A stretch of 64,000 bases of DNA, from NCBI GenBank assembly GCA_964252015.1, contig CAXULW010000020.1, positions 1-64,000 on the forward strand. Reading direction: 5' to 3'. A program made the position numbers and the translations under genes. This DNA is from CAXSBR01 sp964252015. GTDB lineage: Bacteria > Actinomycetota > Actinomycetes > Mycobacteriales > Jatrophihabitantaceae. Position 1 is the first letter of the stretch; each line of letters begins with the position of its first letter. This document shows positions 1 through 8,420 of this stretch, in pieces. The notes beneath the pieces are model-generated. The model did no database searches, was not told the DNA's origin, and saw only the letters and a program-made list of their open reading frames with translations.

Positions 1-11
1 GGAGAGCAACA

Positions 12-380
12 GTGATTCAGCAGGAGTCGCGACTTCGGGTCGCCGACAACACCGGGGCCAAAGAGATCTTGTGCATTCGGGTTATGGGCGGTTCGGGTCG
101 GCGCTATGCCGGCATCGGCGACATCATCGTCGGCACCGTCAAGGACGCTCTCCCGGGCGCGGCCGTCAAGAAGGGTGACGTCGTCAAGGCAGTCATCGTG
201 CGTACCGTGAAAGAACGTCGTCGTCCGGATGGCAGCTACATCCGTTTCGACGAGAACGCCGCAGTGCTCATCCGTCCCGACGGCGAGCCGCGGGGCACCC
301 GCATCTTCGGCCCGGTGGGCCGCGAGCTGCGTGACAAGCGGTTCATGAAGATCATCTCGCTCGCTCCGGAAGTTCTGTAA
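12..380 (+). CDS. rplN: 50S ribosomal protein L14
   Basis: Large-subunit protein L14, which binds 23S rRNA near the L19 bridge. The 122 residues are the usual full length, and the family blocks are clear: VADNTGAKE near the start and the FGPVGRELR segment near the end. It starts at GTG, with GGAGAG eight bases upstream. It opens the spc operon portion of the window and is followed by rplX after 40 bp. Identification is secure from sequence and gene order. Confidence 0.98.
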   Translation: MIQQESRLRVADNTGAKEILCIRVMGGSGRRYAGIGDIIVGTVKDALPGAAVKKGDVVKAVIVRTVKERRRPDGSYIRFDENAAVLIRPDGEPRGTRIFGPVGRELRDKRFMKIISLAPEVL

Positions 381-420
381 CGATGCGAGCCAGCACAGGA
401 ATCAACAGGGAGCGAACGAA

Positions 421-750
421 GTGAAGGTCAAGAAGGGCGACACCGTTGTGGTCATCGCCGGCAAGGACCGCGGCCTCAAGGGCAAGGTCCTGGCCGCGCA
501 GCCCGGCAGCGATCGCGTCATCGTCGAAGGCATCAACCGGGTGAAGAAGCACGAGAAGCTCACCACGAGCAACCGGGGCGCGAAGGCCGGCGGCATCACC
601 ACGCAGGAAGCGGCGGTCCACGTCAGCAACGTGATGGTCGTCGACGGCGACGGCAAGCCCACTCGAGTGGGATACCGGCGTGACGACGAGACCGGCAAGA
701 ACGTGCGAATCTCGCGTCGCAGCCACGGAAAGGACATCGCCAAGTCATGA
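421..750 (+). CDS. rplX: 50S ribosomal protein L24
   Basis: Assembly-initiating 23S rRNA-binding protein L24, 109 residues, with the N-terminal KOW motif (KGDTVVVIAGKDRGLKGKV, about residues 5-23). GTG start with GGGAGCGA upstream. The TGA stop overlaps the rplE ATG (ATGA), so the two are translationally coupled. This is the normal L14-L24-L5 order. Confidence 0.98.
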   Translation: MKVKKGDTVVVIAGKDRGLKGKVLAAQPGSDRVIVEGINRVKKHEKLTTSNRGAKAGGITTQEAAVHVSNVMVVDGDGKPTRVGYRRDDETGKNVRISRRSHGKDIAKS

Positions 751-1328
751 CGTCAACGACTACGTCTCCCGCCGCGGTGAAGACCCCGCCGCGGCTGAAG
801 GCGCGCTACCAGGCCAAGATCATCCCGGCCCTGCAGGAGCAGTACACCTACGGCAACCCGATGCAGGTGCCCGGTCTGGTGAAGATCGTCGTCAACATGG
901 GAGTCGGCCAAGCGGCCAAGGACGCCAAGCTGATGGACGGCGCCGTACGCGACCTGACCACGATCACCGGTCAGAAGCCACTGGTGCAGAAGGCCCGCGT
1001 CTCGATCGCGCAGTTCAAGCTGCGTGAGGGCCAGCCCATCGGCGCCAAGGTCACCTTGCGCGGCGACCGGATGTGGGAGTTCCTGGATCGCGTGCTTTCC
1101 CTGGCCCTGCCGCGGATCCGCGACTTCCGCGGGTTGTCGCCGTCGCAGTTCGACGGCAACGGCAATTACACGTTCGGCCTGTCCGAGCAGTCCATGTTCC
1201 TGGAGATCGACCCCGACTCGATCGACCGCCCGCGCGGTATGGACATCACGCTCGTGACGACCGCCAAGACCGATGACGAAGGACGTGCCTTACTGCGCGC
1301 CCTCGGCTTCCCGTTCAAGGAGAACTGA
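747..1328 (+). CDS. rplE: 50S ribosomal protein L5
   Basis: 5S rRNA-binding protein L5 of the central protuberance, 193 residues, with the typical Ser/Thr-rich actinobacterial N-terminal extension. Family blocks VVNMGVGQA and the C-terminal GMDITLVTTAKTDDEGRALL stretch are visible. Its ATG overlaps the rplX stop, and rpsZ begins 3 nt after its own stop, so it is co-translated within the spc operon. Confidence 0.98.
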   Translation: MTSTTTSPAAVKTPPRLKARYQAKIIPALQEQYTYGNPMQVPGLVKIVVNMGVGQAAKDAKLMDGAVRDLTTITGQKPLVQKARVSIAQFKLREGQPIGAKVTLRGDRMWEFLDRVLSLALPRIRDFRGLSPSQFDGNGNYTFGLSEQSMFLEIDPDSIDRPRGMDITLVTTAKTDDEGRALLRALGFPFKEN

Positions 1329-1331
1329 CCG

Positions 1332-1517
1332 ATGGCCAAGAAGGCGCTCGTCAACAAGGCGGCGGCCAAGCCCAAGTTCGCGGTACGCGGTTACACCCGT
1401 TGCCAGCGTTGCGGCCGCTCGCATTCCGTGTACAAGAAGTTCGGCCTCTGCCGCATCTGTCTGCGCGAAATGGCTCATGCGGGACAGCTCCCGGGAGTCA
1501 CCAAGAGTTCTTGGTAG
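1332..1517 (+). CDS. rpsZ: 30S ribosomal protein S14 type Z (zinc-binding)
   Basis: Short 61-residue S14, the zinc-ribbon (C+) form. The two CxxC pairs are seen as CQRC and CRIC, 12 residues apart. Zinc-independent S14 paralogues are about 100 residues and lack these cysteines. The 3-nt gap to rplE indicates coupling. A 273-bp gap follows, unusually long for this operon, and it carries a copy of a dispersed hairpin repeat also found after rpsD and glmS. Confidence 0.97.
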   Translation: MAKKALVNKAAAKPKFAVRGYTRCQRCGRSHSVYKKFGLCRICLREMAHAGQLPGVTKSSW

Positions 1518-1521
1518 CGAC

Positions 1522-1605
1522 TAGAGCGTCGAACGCGCCGGATGGATCGCTTCTCTGCTTTTCGCTGGCGCGGCTCCGGACCGTAGCGCTCACCAGTTGG
1601 TCGCC
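1522..1605 (+). repeat. dispersed intergenic hairpin repeat, copy 1
   Basis: Degenerate copy of an element found just after the stop codons of rpsZ, rpsD and glmS. Shared pieces in order are AGAGCG, CGCCGGA, a T-rich stretch ending TTTTCG, GGCGCGGCTCCGGACCG, and a CCAG..GGTCG block. Here CGCGCC and GGCGCG can pair around a 27-nt loop. It lies inside the spc operon between rpsZ and rpsH. The rest of the gap, to 1790, is relatively AT-rich and shows no gene. Confidence 0.6.
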
Positions 1606-1790
1606 CATCACCGGGGCTGGGACGTTTGAACCGTTCTTGTCCCCGTGTTGAGCGATAGATGTAGTTGGTTGGGGTTGTAATTCGATTTTGTAGGGCCGAT
1701 CAGGCAGACTGGTCGGTTGGAGCACCACCACTTCGCGGCAGGCCCCGGGCGAATGTCCGGACGGAACCCCCGTGAGAACAGGAAATCTTT

Positions 1791-2195
1791 ATGACGATGA
1801 CTGATCCGATTGCGGATATGTTGACCCGCATTCGTAACGCGAACTCCGCGTACCACGACACCGTGTCGATGCCGCACTCGAAGCTCAAGGGCCACATCGC
1901 CGAGATCCTTCAGGAGCAGGGCTACGTCGCCGGCTTCACGGTCGCGGAAGCGACAGAGGGTCCGGGCCGCGTGCTCACCGTGAACCTCAAGTACGGCCCC
2001 AACCGAGAGCGCAGCATCGCCGGTGTCCGGCGCGTGTCCAAGCCTGGCCTGCGGGTGTACGCGAAGTCGACGGGCATGCCCCGCGTGCTGGGCGGCCTCG
2101 GTGTGGCCATCCTGTCCACGTCGACCGGCCTGCTGACCGACCGGCAAGCTGCGAAGAAAGGCGTAGGTGGGGAAGTCCTCGCCTACGTCTGGTAG
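1791..2195 (+). CDS. rpsH: 30S ribosomal protein S8
   Basis: 16S rRNA-binding protein S8, 134 residues. It starts with the classic MTMTDPIADMLTRIRNAN segment and ends with the GGEVLAYVW block. A second in-frame ATG two codons later is possible but the first matches family length. The C-terminal signature STSTGLLTDRQA is intact. It restarts the operon after a long repeat-bearing gap and is followed by rplF after 8 bp. Confidence 0.98.
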   Translation: MTMTDPIADMLTRIRNANSAYHDTVSMPHSKLKGHIAEILQEQGYVAGFTVAEATEGPGRVLTVNLKYGPNRERSIAGVRRVSKPGLRVYAKSTGMPRVLGGLGVAILSTSTGLLTDRQAAKKGVGGEVLAYVW

Positions 2196-2203
2196 GAGTT
2201 CAC

Positions 2204-2746
2204 ATGTCTCGCATCGGAAGACTTCCAGTTCCGGTTCCATCCGGGGTCGATGTCACCATCGACGGCCAGTTGGTCACCGTGAAGGGTCCCAAGGGCACGC
2301 TGTCGCACACCGTGGCCGAGCCGATCGCCGTCGCCAAGGGCGAGGCGGGAGTCCTCGACGTAACGCGTCCGAACGACGAGCGGATGTCGAAGGCGCTGCA
2401 CGGCCTGTCGCGGTCGCTGATCGCCAACATGGTCACCGGCGTCACCGACGGCTACCGCAAGAACCTGGAGATCGTCGGCACGGGTTACCGCGTTGCGGCC
2501 AAGGGCAGCACGACGCTCGAGTTCGCACTCGGCTTCTCGCACCCGGTCGTGGTCGAGGCGCCCGACGGCATTTCCTTCAGCGTCGATACCCCGACCCGGT
2601 TCGCAGTGGCCGGCATCGACAAGCAGAAGGTCGGCGAGGTTGCGGCCAACATCCGCAAACTGCGAAAGCCCGACCCGTACAAGGGCAAGGGCGTGCGGTA
2701 CCAGGGCGAAGTTGTGCGCCGCAAGGCCGGAAAGACAGGTAAGTAG
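2204..2746 (+). CDS. rplF: 50S ribosomal protein L6
   Basis: L6, next to the factor-binding stalk base. The 180 residues have the MSRIGRLPVPVP start and the C-terminal signature KPDPYKGKGVRY. GGAG lies seven bases before the ATG. rplR begins 2 nt after the stop. Confidence 0.98.
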   Translation: MSRIGRLPVPVPSGVDVTIDGQLVTVKGPKGTLSHTVAEPIAVAKGEAGVLDVTRPNDERMSKALHGLSRSLIANMVTGVTDGYRKNLEIVGTGYRVAAKGSTTLEFALGFSHPVVVEAPDGISFSVDTPTRFAVAGIDKQKVGEVAANIRKLRKPDPYKGKGVRYQGEVVRRKAGKTGK

Positions 2747-2748
2747 CC

Positions 2749-3138
2749 ATGAGTGCTAGTTCTGTTCCTCGTACCGCGCGCAAGTCCGCGGGTGCATCGG
2801 CTCAGCGTCGCGCGGCCAAGTCGCGTCGGCACTTCCGGCTGCGCAAGAAGGTCGTCGGCACCGCCGATCGTCCGCGCCTGGTCGTGTCGCGTTCCGCGCG
2901 CCACCTGTTCGTCCAGGTCGTCGACGACGCGCGTGGCGTGACGCTGGCGTCGGCTTCCACGTTCAAGCTGACTGACGGCGACAAGACCGCCCAGGCGACC
3001 GTCCTCGGTGCCACCTTGGCCGAGGCCGCAAAGGCGGCCGGTGTCACCAAGGTCGTGTTCGATCGCGGTGGCGCCACCTACACCGGCCGGATCGCTGCGT
3101 TCGCGCAGGCGGCTCGCGGCGCCGGACTGGAGTTCTGA
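2749..3138 (+). CDS. rplR: 50S ribosomal protein L18
   Basis: 5S rRNA-binding L18, 129 residues, with a basic N-terminal tail (about residues 1-35, Arg/Lys/Ser-rich) and the DRPRLVVSRSARH and GLEF-end blocks of the family. ATG start 2 nt after rplF. Standard position between L6 and S5. Confidence 0.97.
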   Translation: MSASSVPRTARKSAGASAQRRAAKSRRHFRLRKKVVGTADRPRLVVSRSARHLFVQVVDDARGVTLASASTFKLTDGDKTAQATVLGATLAEAAKAAGVTKVVFDRGGATYTGRIAAFAQAARGAGLEF

Positions 3139-3175
3139 CCATGACTGACACGCACGTAACCGAAGGGAATGCCCG

Positions 3176-3790
3176 ATGACGGCACCTCAGCGCACCGGTC
3201 GTACCGGTGGCGGCGAGCGCAGCGGCGGTGGAGATCGCCGTGGTGGTCGCGACGGTGGCCGCCAGGGCGCCGAGCGCAGCAACATGCTCGAGCGGGTCGT
3301 GAAGATCAACCGGGTGGCCAAGGTCGTCAAGGGTGGGCGGCGGTTCAGCTTCACCGCTCTGGTCATCGTCGGCGATGGTGACGGCACCGTCGGCGTCGGC
3401 TACGGCAAGGCCAAAGAGGTGCCGGCGGCGATCGCCAAGGGTGTCGAAGAGGCGAAGAAGAACTTCTTCCGCGTCCCGCGCATCCAGCAGACGATCCCGC
3501 ATCCGGTCCAGGGTGAGGCTGCGGCCGGCGTGGTTCTGCTCAAGCCTGCTAGCCCCGGTACCGGTGTCATCGCCGGTGGTCCGGTGCGTGCCGTGCTCGA
3601 GTGCGCCGGCATCCACGACGTGCTCAGCAAGTCGCTCGGCTCGGACAACCCGATCAACATCGTGCACGCCACCGTCGCCGCGTTGAAGCAGCTGGTGCGT
3701 CCCGAGGAGGTCGCGGCCCGCCGTGGACTGCCCCTCGAGGACGTCGCCCCGGCTGGTCTGCTCCGCGCCCGCGCCGGACAGGGGAGTTAG
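3176..3790 (+). CDS. rpsE: 30S ribosomal protein S5
   Basis: S5, a decoding-fidelity protein, 204 residues. A Gly/Arg-rich N-terminal extension (about residues 1-35) typical of actinobacteria precedes the dsRNA-binding fold (ERVVKINRVAKVVKGGRR) and the VGVGYGKAKEVP loop. The extension is longer than in E. coli S5 (about 167 residues). Two nt separate its stop from the rpmD ATG. Confidence 0.98.
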   Translation: MTAPQRTGRTGGGERSGGGDRRGGRDGGRQGAERSNMLERVVKINRVAKVVKGGRRFSFTALVIVGDGDGTVGVGYGKAKEVPAAIAKGVEEAKKNFFRVPRIQQTIPHPVQGEAAAGVVLLKPASPGTGVIAGGPVRAVLECAGIHDVLSKSLGSDNPINIVHATVAALKQLVRPEEVAARRGLPLEDVAPAGLLRARAGQGS

Positions 3791-3792
3791 CA

Positions 3793-3975
3793 ATGGCTCA
3801 GCTGAAGGTGACGCAGGTGCGTTCGTACATCGGCAACAAGGAGAACCAGCGCCAGACGCTGCGTTCGCTGGGCCTCAAGCGCATGCACGACGTCGTCGTA
3901 AAGGAAGACCGGCCGGAGATCCGCGGCATGGTGCACACCGTCCGTCACCTGGTGACGGTCGAAGAAGTCGACTGA
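3793..3975 (+). CDS. rpmD: 50S ribosomal protein L30
   Basis: L30, 60 residues, the normal bacterial length. It begins MAQLKVTQVRSYIG and contains the LGLKRMHDVVVKED core. The ATG lies 2 nt after the rpsE stop and just after GGGGAG in the end of rpsE, giving coupling. rplO follows after 19 bp. Confidence 0.97.
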   Translation: MAQLKVTQVRSYIGNKENQRQTLRSLGLKRMHDVVVKEDRPEIRGMVHTVRHLVTVEEVD

Positions 3976-3994
3976 CGAAGGCGGAAATCCAACC

Positions 3995-4444
3995 ATGACG
4001 AGCCCACTGAAGGTTCATCACCTGCGCCCCGCTCCGGGCGCGCACACCAAGAAGACCCGCGTGGGTCGGGGCGACGGCTCGAAGGGCAAGACCGCGGGCC
4101 GTGGCACCAAGGGCACCAAGGCTCGCTACCAGGTTCCGGCCGGGTTCGAGGGTGGCCAGATGCCCATTCACATGCGCCTGCCCAAGCTCAAGGGTTTTCG
4201 TAACGCGTTCCGGGTCGAGTACCAGGTCGTCAACGTCGGCCGGCTGGCCGAGCTGTTCCCCGCGGGTGGCACCGTCACCCCCGAGGCGCTGGTGGAGGCC
4301 GGCGCGGTGCGTAACGGCGCACCGGTCAAGGTGTTGGGCACTGGTGACCTGGGTGGCGTGAAACTCGACGTCACCGCGCACGGCTTCTCGCAGTCGGCCA
4401 AGGACAAGCTCGCCGCGGCCGGAGGAACGGTCACCGAGCTGTAA
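3995..4444 (+). CDS. rplO: 50S ribosomal protein L15
   Basis: L15, 149 residues, with the N-terminal Gly/Lys-rich rRNA-binding tail (VGRGDGSKGKTAGRGTKG) and the C-terminal SQSAKDKLAAAGGTV signature. ATG start. It is followed by a 240-bp gap before secY, so secY-adk-map may be partly under separate control. Confidence 0.98.
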   Translation: MTSPLKVHHLRPAPGAHTKKTRVGRGDGSKGKTAGRGTKGTKARYQVPAGFEGGQMPIHMRLPKLKGFRNAFRVEYQVVNVGRLAELFPAGGTVTPEALVEAGAVRNGAPVKVLGTGDLGGVKLDVTAHGFSQSAKDKLAAAGGTVTEL

Positions 4445-4684
4445 GCACTCCCACCGCGCGCGCATCGGCTGCGTGCGTGACGATGTGTGAGGCCGGTAGC
4501 GAGCAGATGTCCGCGCGGGTCCCGATCCCGCCGCTGGTCCTGCACAGACTGTTAGGCTCCGCCTAGCTAGCAGTCGAACCGACCAACGGTCGAATCGCTG
4601 GAACCGAGCACCACTGCACGGCCTGTCTTCCGTACTTTCCGTCCACCGGCTCTCCCCCAGCCACGACACCGCGCAGGAGGATTT

Positions 4685-5995
4685 GTGCTCAGCGCCTTCG
4701 CTTCGGCGTTCCGTACGCCTGATCTGCGCAAGAAGCTGCTCTTCACCCTGGCGATCATCGTGCTCTACCGCTTGGGCGCGGCGGTGCCGACGCCGAACAC
4801 GAGCACCTCAGCCATCAACACGTGCCTGAACGCGGCCAGCAACGGTGCCAACAAGAACATCTACGCGTTGATCAACCTGTTCTCGGGCGGCGCGCTGCTG
4901 CATCTGTCCGCGTTCGCGCTGGGCATCATGCCCTACATCACGGCCAGCATCATCATCCAGCTGCTGGTCGTTGTGATCCCGCGCTTCGAGCAGCTACGCA
5001 AAGAAGGCCAGTCGGGACAGCAGAAGCTGACCCAGTACAGCCGCTACCTGACCATCGGCCTGGCCATCCTGCAATCCACCGGCTTCATCGCACTGGCCCG
5101 GACCAAGACCCTTTTTCCGGATTGCCAGACCAGCGTGCTCTACCACGAGGACGACATCTTCACCCTGGTCACGATGGTCGTCTGTATGACCGCGGGCACC
5201 GCGGTCATCATGTGGCTGGGCGAGCTCATTACCGACCGTGGAGTCGGTAACGGCATGAGCGTGCTGATGTTCACCTCGATCGCCGCCCGCATCCCGAGTG
5301 AGGGCAAGACCCTGCTGGATGGTGCTGGCGGCTTCGGCTTCACCCTGATCCTCGCCCTCGGCCTGGCGATCATCGCCGCCGTCGTGTTCGTGGAGCAGGC
5401 CCAGCGGCGGATCCCGGTGCAGTACGCCAAGCGGATGATCGGTCGCCGGATGTATGGCGGTACGTCCACCTATTTGCCGCTGAAGGTCAACGCCGCGGGC
5501 GTCGTCCCGGTCATCTTCGCCACGTCGTTGCTCTACATCCCGCAACTGGTCGTGCAGCTGAACACCAACTCGACCGCGGCCTGGGTGCGCTGGACCCAGA
5601 AGTACCTGGTCTCGACCTCGTCCTGGTCGCACAACCTGCTGTACTTCCTGCTCATTCTGTTCTTCACGTTCTTCTACGTCGGCATCACCTTCAACCCGGT
5701 CGAACGCGCCGACGACATGAAGAAATACGGCGGGTTCATCCCCGGCATCCGCCCGGGCCGTCCCACCGCCGAGTATCTGCAGTACGTGCTGAACCGAATC
5801 ACCTGGCCCGGCGCCTTCTATCTGGGTGTGATCGCGGTTCTGCCGAACCTATTCCTGGGTATCTCGAGTAACAACGCCCAGAACTTCCCGTTCGGCGGTA
5901 CCGCTGTGCTGATCATGGTTGGGGTCGCCCTCGATACGGTGAAGCAGATCGAGAGCCAGCTGATGCAGCGCAACTACGAAGGATTCTTACGGTGA
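4685..5995 (+). CDS. secY: Sec translocase channel subunit SecY
   Basis: Core subunit of the SecYEG preprotein channel in the cytoplasmic membrane. At 436 residues it has the expected ten hydrophobic segments, and the signature region after the first plug loop (LGIMPYITASIIIQLL) is clear. The cytoplasmic loop with the RKEGQSGQQKLTQYSRY block is also present. GTG start with AGGAGG four bases upstream. The 240-bp gap before it contains a small TAGGC/GCCTA hairpin and a TAGGCT box that could be a promoter. Confidence 0.98.
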   Translation: MLSAFASAFRTPDLRKKLLFTLAIIVLYRLGAAVPTPNTSTSAINTCLNAASNGANKNIYALINLFSGGALLHLSAFALGIMPYITASIIIQLLVVVIPRFEQLRKEGQSGQQKLTQYSRYLTIGLAILQSTGFIALARTKTLFPDCQTSVLYHEDDIFTLVTMVVCMTAGTAVIMWLGELITDRGVGNGMSVLMFTSIAARIPSEGKTLLDGAGGFGFTLILALGLAIIAAVVFVEQAQRRIPVQYAKRMIGRRMYGGTSTYLPLKVNAAGVVPVIFATSLLYIPQLVVQLNTNSTAAWVRWTQKYLVSTSSWSHNLLYFLLILFFTFFYVGITFNPVERADDMKKYGGFIPGIRPGRPTAEYLQYVLNRITWPGAFYLGVIAVLPNLFLGISSNNAQNFPFGGTAVLIMVGVALDTVKQIESQLMQRNYEGFLR

Positions 5996-6065
5996 GCGCT
6001 CGGGTGAAGAGAAGTGATCTGACTCAGGACGAGTCGGTCAGCAGGCGCGCTGATCGGCGCACCCG

Positions 6066-6719
6066 GTGAGGCTCGTCCTGGTCGGTCCCCCCGGAGCTGG
6101 GAAGGGCACACAGGCGGAATACATCGCCGAACACTTCGCGATTACGAAGTTGTCCACGGGTGACATTTTCCGGGCCAATGTCTCGGGTCATACCGAGCTG
6201 GGCAAAATGGCCAAGAAGTACATGGACGACGGCGATCTGGTGCCCGACGAGATCACCAACGCGATGGTGCGCGACCGGCTCAGCCAACCCGAGCTCGCCG
6301 AAGGGTTCCTGCTCGACGGGTTCCCCCGCAACGTCGCCCAGGCCTACGAGCTCGACGGCATCCTGAACGACCTCGGTTCGAGCATGGACGTGGCGTTGCA
6401 GCTGATCGTTGACACCGAAGAGGTTGTGCGCCGGCTGTCGGGGCGGCGGATGTGTCGTTCCTGCGGGCACATCTGGCACGTGGATTTCGATCCGACCAAG
6501 GTGCCGGGCATCTGTGACAAGGACGGCGGCGAGCTGTTCCAGCGCGATGACGACCAGCCGGCCACGGTCCGACACCGCCTCGATGTGTACGCCGAGCAGA
6601 CGTCGCCGTTGGTGGCGTTCTACGCCTCGCGCCACCAGCTGGTCGGCATCGACGCCATCGGCGCGGTCGAGGACGTCACCGAGCGGGCCATCGCCGCACT
6701 CAAACCCTTCTCCTCCTGA
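6066..6719 (+). CDS. adk: adenylate kinase, long-LID form
   Basis: Catalyses ATP + AMP = 2 ADP. The P-loop GPPGAGKGTQ is near residue 7 and the DGFPRN motif follows. At 217 residues it is the long form: the LID carries CRSC and, 16 residues on, CDKDGGE, a typical C-C-C-D zinc site. Many actinobacterial Adk proteins (M. tuberculosis, 181 residues) have a short LID without it. GTG start. It sits between secY and map, the usual order. Confidence 0.97.
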   Translation: MRLVLVGPPGAGKGTQAEYIAEHFAITKLSTGDIFRANVSGHTELGKMAKKYMDDGDLVPDEITNAMVRDRLSQPELAEGFLLDGFPRNVAQAYELDGILNDLGSSMDVALQLIVDTEEVVRRLSGRRMCRSCGHIWHVDFDPTKVPGICDKDGGELFQRDDDQPATVRHRLDVYAEQTSPLVAFYASRHQLVGIDAIGAVEDVTERAIAALKPFSS

Positions 6720-6753
6720 TCTGCTACTGAATAATCGCTGAAGAGAGCTACGC

Positions 6754-7605
6754 GTGCGCCGCCGCAAGAACGCCATCCAGATCAAGACCCGCGCCCAGCT
6801 GCAGTCCATGCGGGCGGCCGGGCTGGTCGTCGCCGATGCGCTCGCGGCCATGCGGGCCGCGTGTAATCCGGGCACCTCCACCCACGAGCTCGACCAGATC
6901 GCCCGCGACGTGTTGCGCCGAGCCGGGGCAACCTCGAACTTCCTGGACTACGACATCGGCTCGGGCCCCTATCCCGGCGTGATCTGCGCTTCAGTGAACG
7001 ACTGGGTCGTGCACGGCATCCCGTCGACCGAGGTCGTGCTGGCCGCGGGGGACCTGATCTCGATCGATTTCGGCGCCGTCGTCGACGGCTGGCACGGCGA
7101 CGCGGCGATCACGGTGGCCGTGGGTGCGGTGGACGAGCGGTCCCGAGCACTGACCGCGGCGTGCGAGGCGGCCATGTGGTCCGGTTTGGCCGCAGTTGCG
7201 GCCGGGGCTCGGTTGGGCGATGTCTCACACGCCATCGAAGCCTCGGTCCGAGCCGGCGCCCCCGAATCGGGGGAGTGGGGAATCGTCGACGGCTACGGCG
7301 GCCACGGCATCGGCTCGGCCATGCACATGGACCCGCACATCCTCAACTACGGTCCGGCCGGCGTCGGACCCGTCCTCGAACCCGGAATGGCTCTGGCGAT
7401 CGAGCCGATGCTCACGGCCGGGCGCCCAGGCACCCGGGAACTGGACGACGGATGGACCGTAGTCACCGCGGACGGCTCCCGGGCCGCGCACTGGGAACAC
7501 ACCATCGCCATCTATGACGACGGTCCGTTCGTGCTCACCGCCCACGACGGCGGCCGAGCCGGGCTGGCCGCCCGGGGCGTGGCGCTCTCGGCCGCCGCGA
7601 CCTGA
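6754..7605 (+). CDS. map: type I methionine aminopeptidase
   Basis: Removes the initiator Met from nascent chains. The pita-bread fold residues are visible: IDFGAVVDGWHGDAA (two metal Asp), GYGGHGIG (His), EPML (Glu) and WEHT (Glu). The 283 residues include a short basic N-terminus and no zinc-finger SH3 extension. GTG start with GAAGAGAG upstream. It ends the secY-adk-map segment; a promoter-like region separates it from infA. Confidence 0.96.
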   Translation: MRRRKNAIQIKTRAQLQSMRAAGLVVADALAAMRAACNPGTSTHELDQIARDVLRRAGATSNFLDYDIGSGPYPGVICASVNDWVVHGIPSTEVVLAAGDLISIDFGAVVDGWHGDAAITVAVGAVDERSRALTAACEAAMWSGLAAVAAGARLGDVSHAIEASVRAGAPESGEWGIVDGYGGHGIGSAMHMDPHILNYGPAGVGPVLEPGMALAIEPMLTAGRPGTRELDDGWTVVTADGSRAAHWEHTIAIYDDGPFVLTAHDGGRAGLAARGVALSAAAT

Positions 7606-7637
7606 GCCGCTGACCGAGGCGGCGCGGACTGGGCGCT

Positions 7638-7666
7638 TTGCCTGTGCGCGCGCTTCCGCGTAACAT
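7638..7666 (+). promoter_or_regulatory. predicted housekeeping promoter for infA-rpmJ-rpsM group
   Basis: TTGCCT, 17-bp spacer, TAACAT. Both boxes match four of six consensus positions at ideal spacing. It lies 140 bp upstream of infA in the 201-bp map-infA gap. Prediction from sequence only. Confidence 0.4.
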
Positions 7667-7806
7667 TGCTCGTTGGTACTTGCTGCCTTGACGCCGTCCG
7701 CTGTGGCCGTGGACGTTCCGGGCCCTCTGGCAAGTGCTCGGGTTTCGGCCCAACCGTTCAATATCCGCCTTTGCGGCGGTGTTCCACTGTGCGAAAAGCG
7801 GAGGAT

Positions 7807-8028
7807 ATGGCAAAGAAAGACGGCGCCATCGAGGTTGAAGGACGGGTGGTCGAACCGCTGCCCAACGCTATGTTCCGGGTCGAACTGACCAATGGGCACA
7901 AGGTGTTGGCCCACATCAGCGGCAAGATGCGCCAGCACTACATTCGTATCCTCCCGGAGGACCGGGTGGTGGTGGAGTTGTCGCCCTACGACCTCACCCG
8001 CGGTCGGATCGTCTACCGCTACAAATAA
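7807..8028 (+). CDS. infA: translation initiation factor IF-1
   Basis: OB-fold factor that fills the ribosomal A site during initiation. The 73 residues are a full-length match, starting MAKKDGAIEVEGRVVE and ending GRIVYRYK. The ATG is chosen because GCGGAGG sits four bases upstream and the upstream in-frame codons are not conserved. A perfect hairpin begins at the stop codon. rpmJ, rpsM, rpsK, rpsD and rpoA follow. Confidence 0.98.
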   Translation: MAKKDGAIEVEGRVVEPLPNAMFRVELTNGHKVLAHISGKMRQHYIRILPEDRVVVELSPYDLTRGRIVYRYK

Positions 8029-8053
8029 CCAAGCTGCCCGCAGGGCAGCTTGG
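8029..8053 (+). terminator. perfect 11-bp hairpin after infA
   Basis: CCAAGCTGCCC, loop GCA, GGGCAGCTTGG, starting at the base after the infA stop. There is no T-tract, so it may attenuate or process rather than fully terminate; the downstream ribosomal genes need read-through or another promoter. Confidence 0.6.
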
Positions 8054-8126
8054 ATGCTCGTTGGAAGGATCGACCTCTCGGGGTTGTTGCAGTCTCGTCC
8101 CATTGAACGAAACAGAAAGGCAGACC

Positions 8127-8240
8127 GTGAAGGTCAAGCCGAGTGTCAAGCCGATCTGCGACAAGTGCAAGGTCATCCGTCGCCACGGTCGGGTCATGGT
8201 GATCTGCGAGAACCTGCGTCACAAGCAGCGCCAGGGCTGA
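8127..8240 (+). CDS. rpmJ: 50S ribosomal protein L36 (zinc-binding)
   Basis: L36, only 37 residues. The zinc-ribbon residues are present (CDKC, then C and H in VICENLRH), so this is the C+ form. GTG start with GAAAGG upstream; translation runs MKVKPSVKPICDKC and ends KQRQG. Standard position between infA and rpsM. Confidence 0.97.
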   Translation: MKVKPSVKPICDKCKVIRRHGRVMVICENLRHKQRQG

Positions 8241-8420
8241 TTGTCCGCTCCACCTACAGCTGGTCTTGACCGGCTGACGGACGGAGCACATATGCGTAAC
8301 CCGCTCGCAGGGAACATGCTGCGGGTCCACCCCCGGATCGAAGGCCGGGGCCGTTGGGTCAGATACCCGATGGAGCGGTTACGCACCAAACCTTCGACGA
8401 GCTCGAGGAGCAGTTGGTTT

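Noticed and set aside
8029..8053. Riboswitch or leader of rpmJ
   Set aside because: Only a simple 25-nt hairpin is present; no further conserved structure, so it is listed as a terminator or attenuator.
8241..8420. N-terminal extension of rpsM by 60 codons
   Set aside because: Not conserved in S13; the internal ATG has GAGGAG and the exact family N-terminus.
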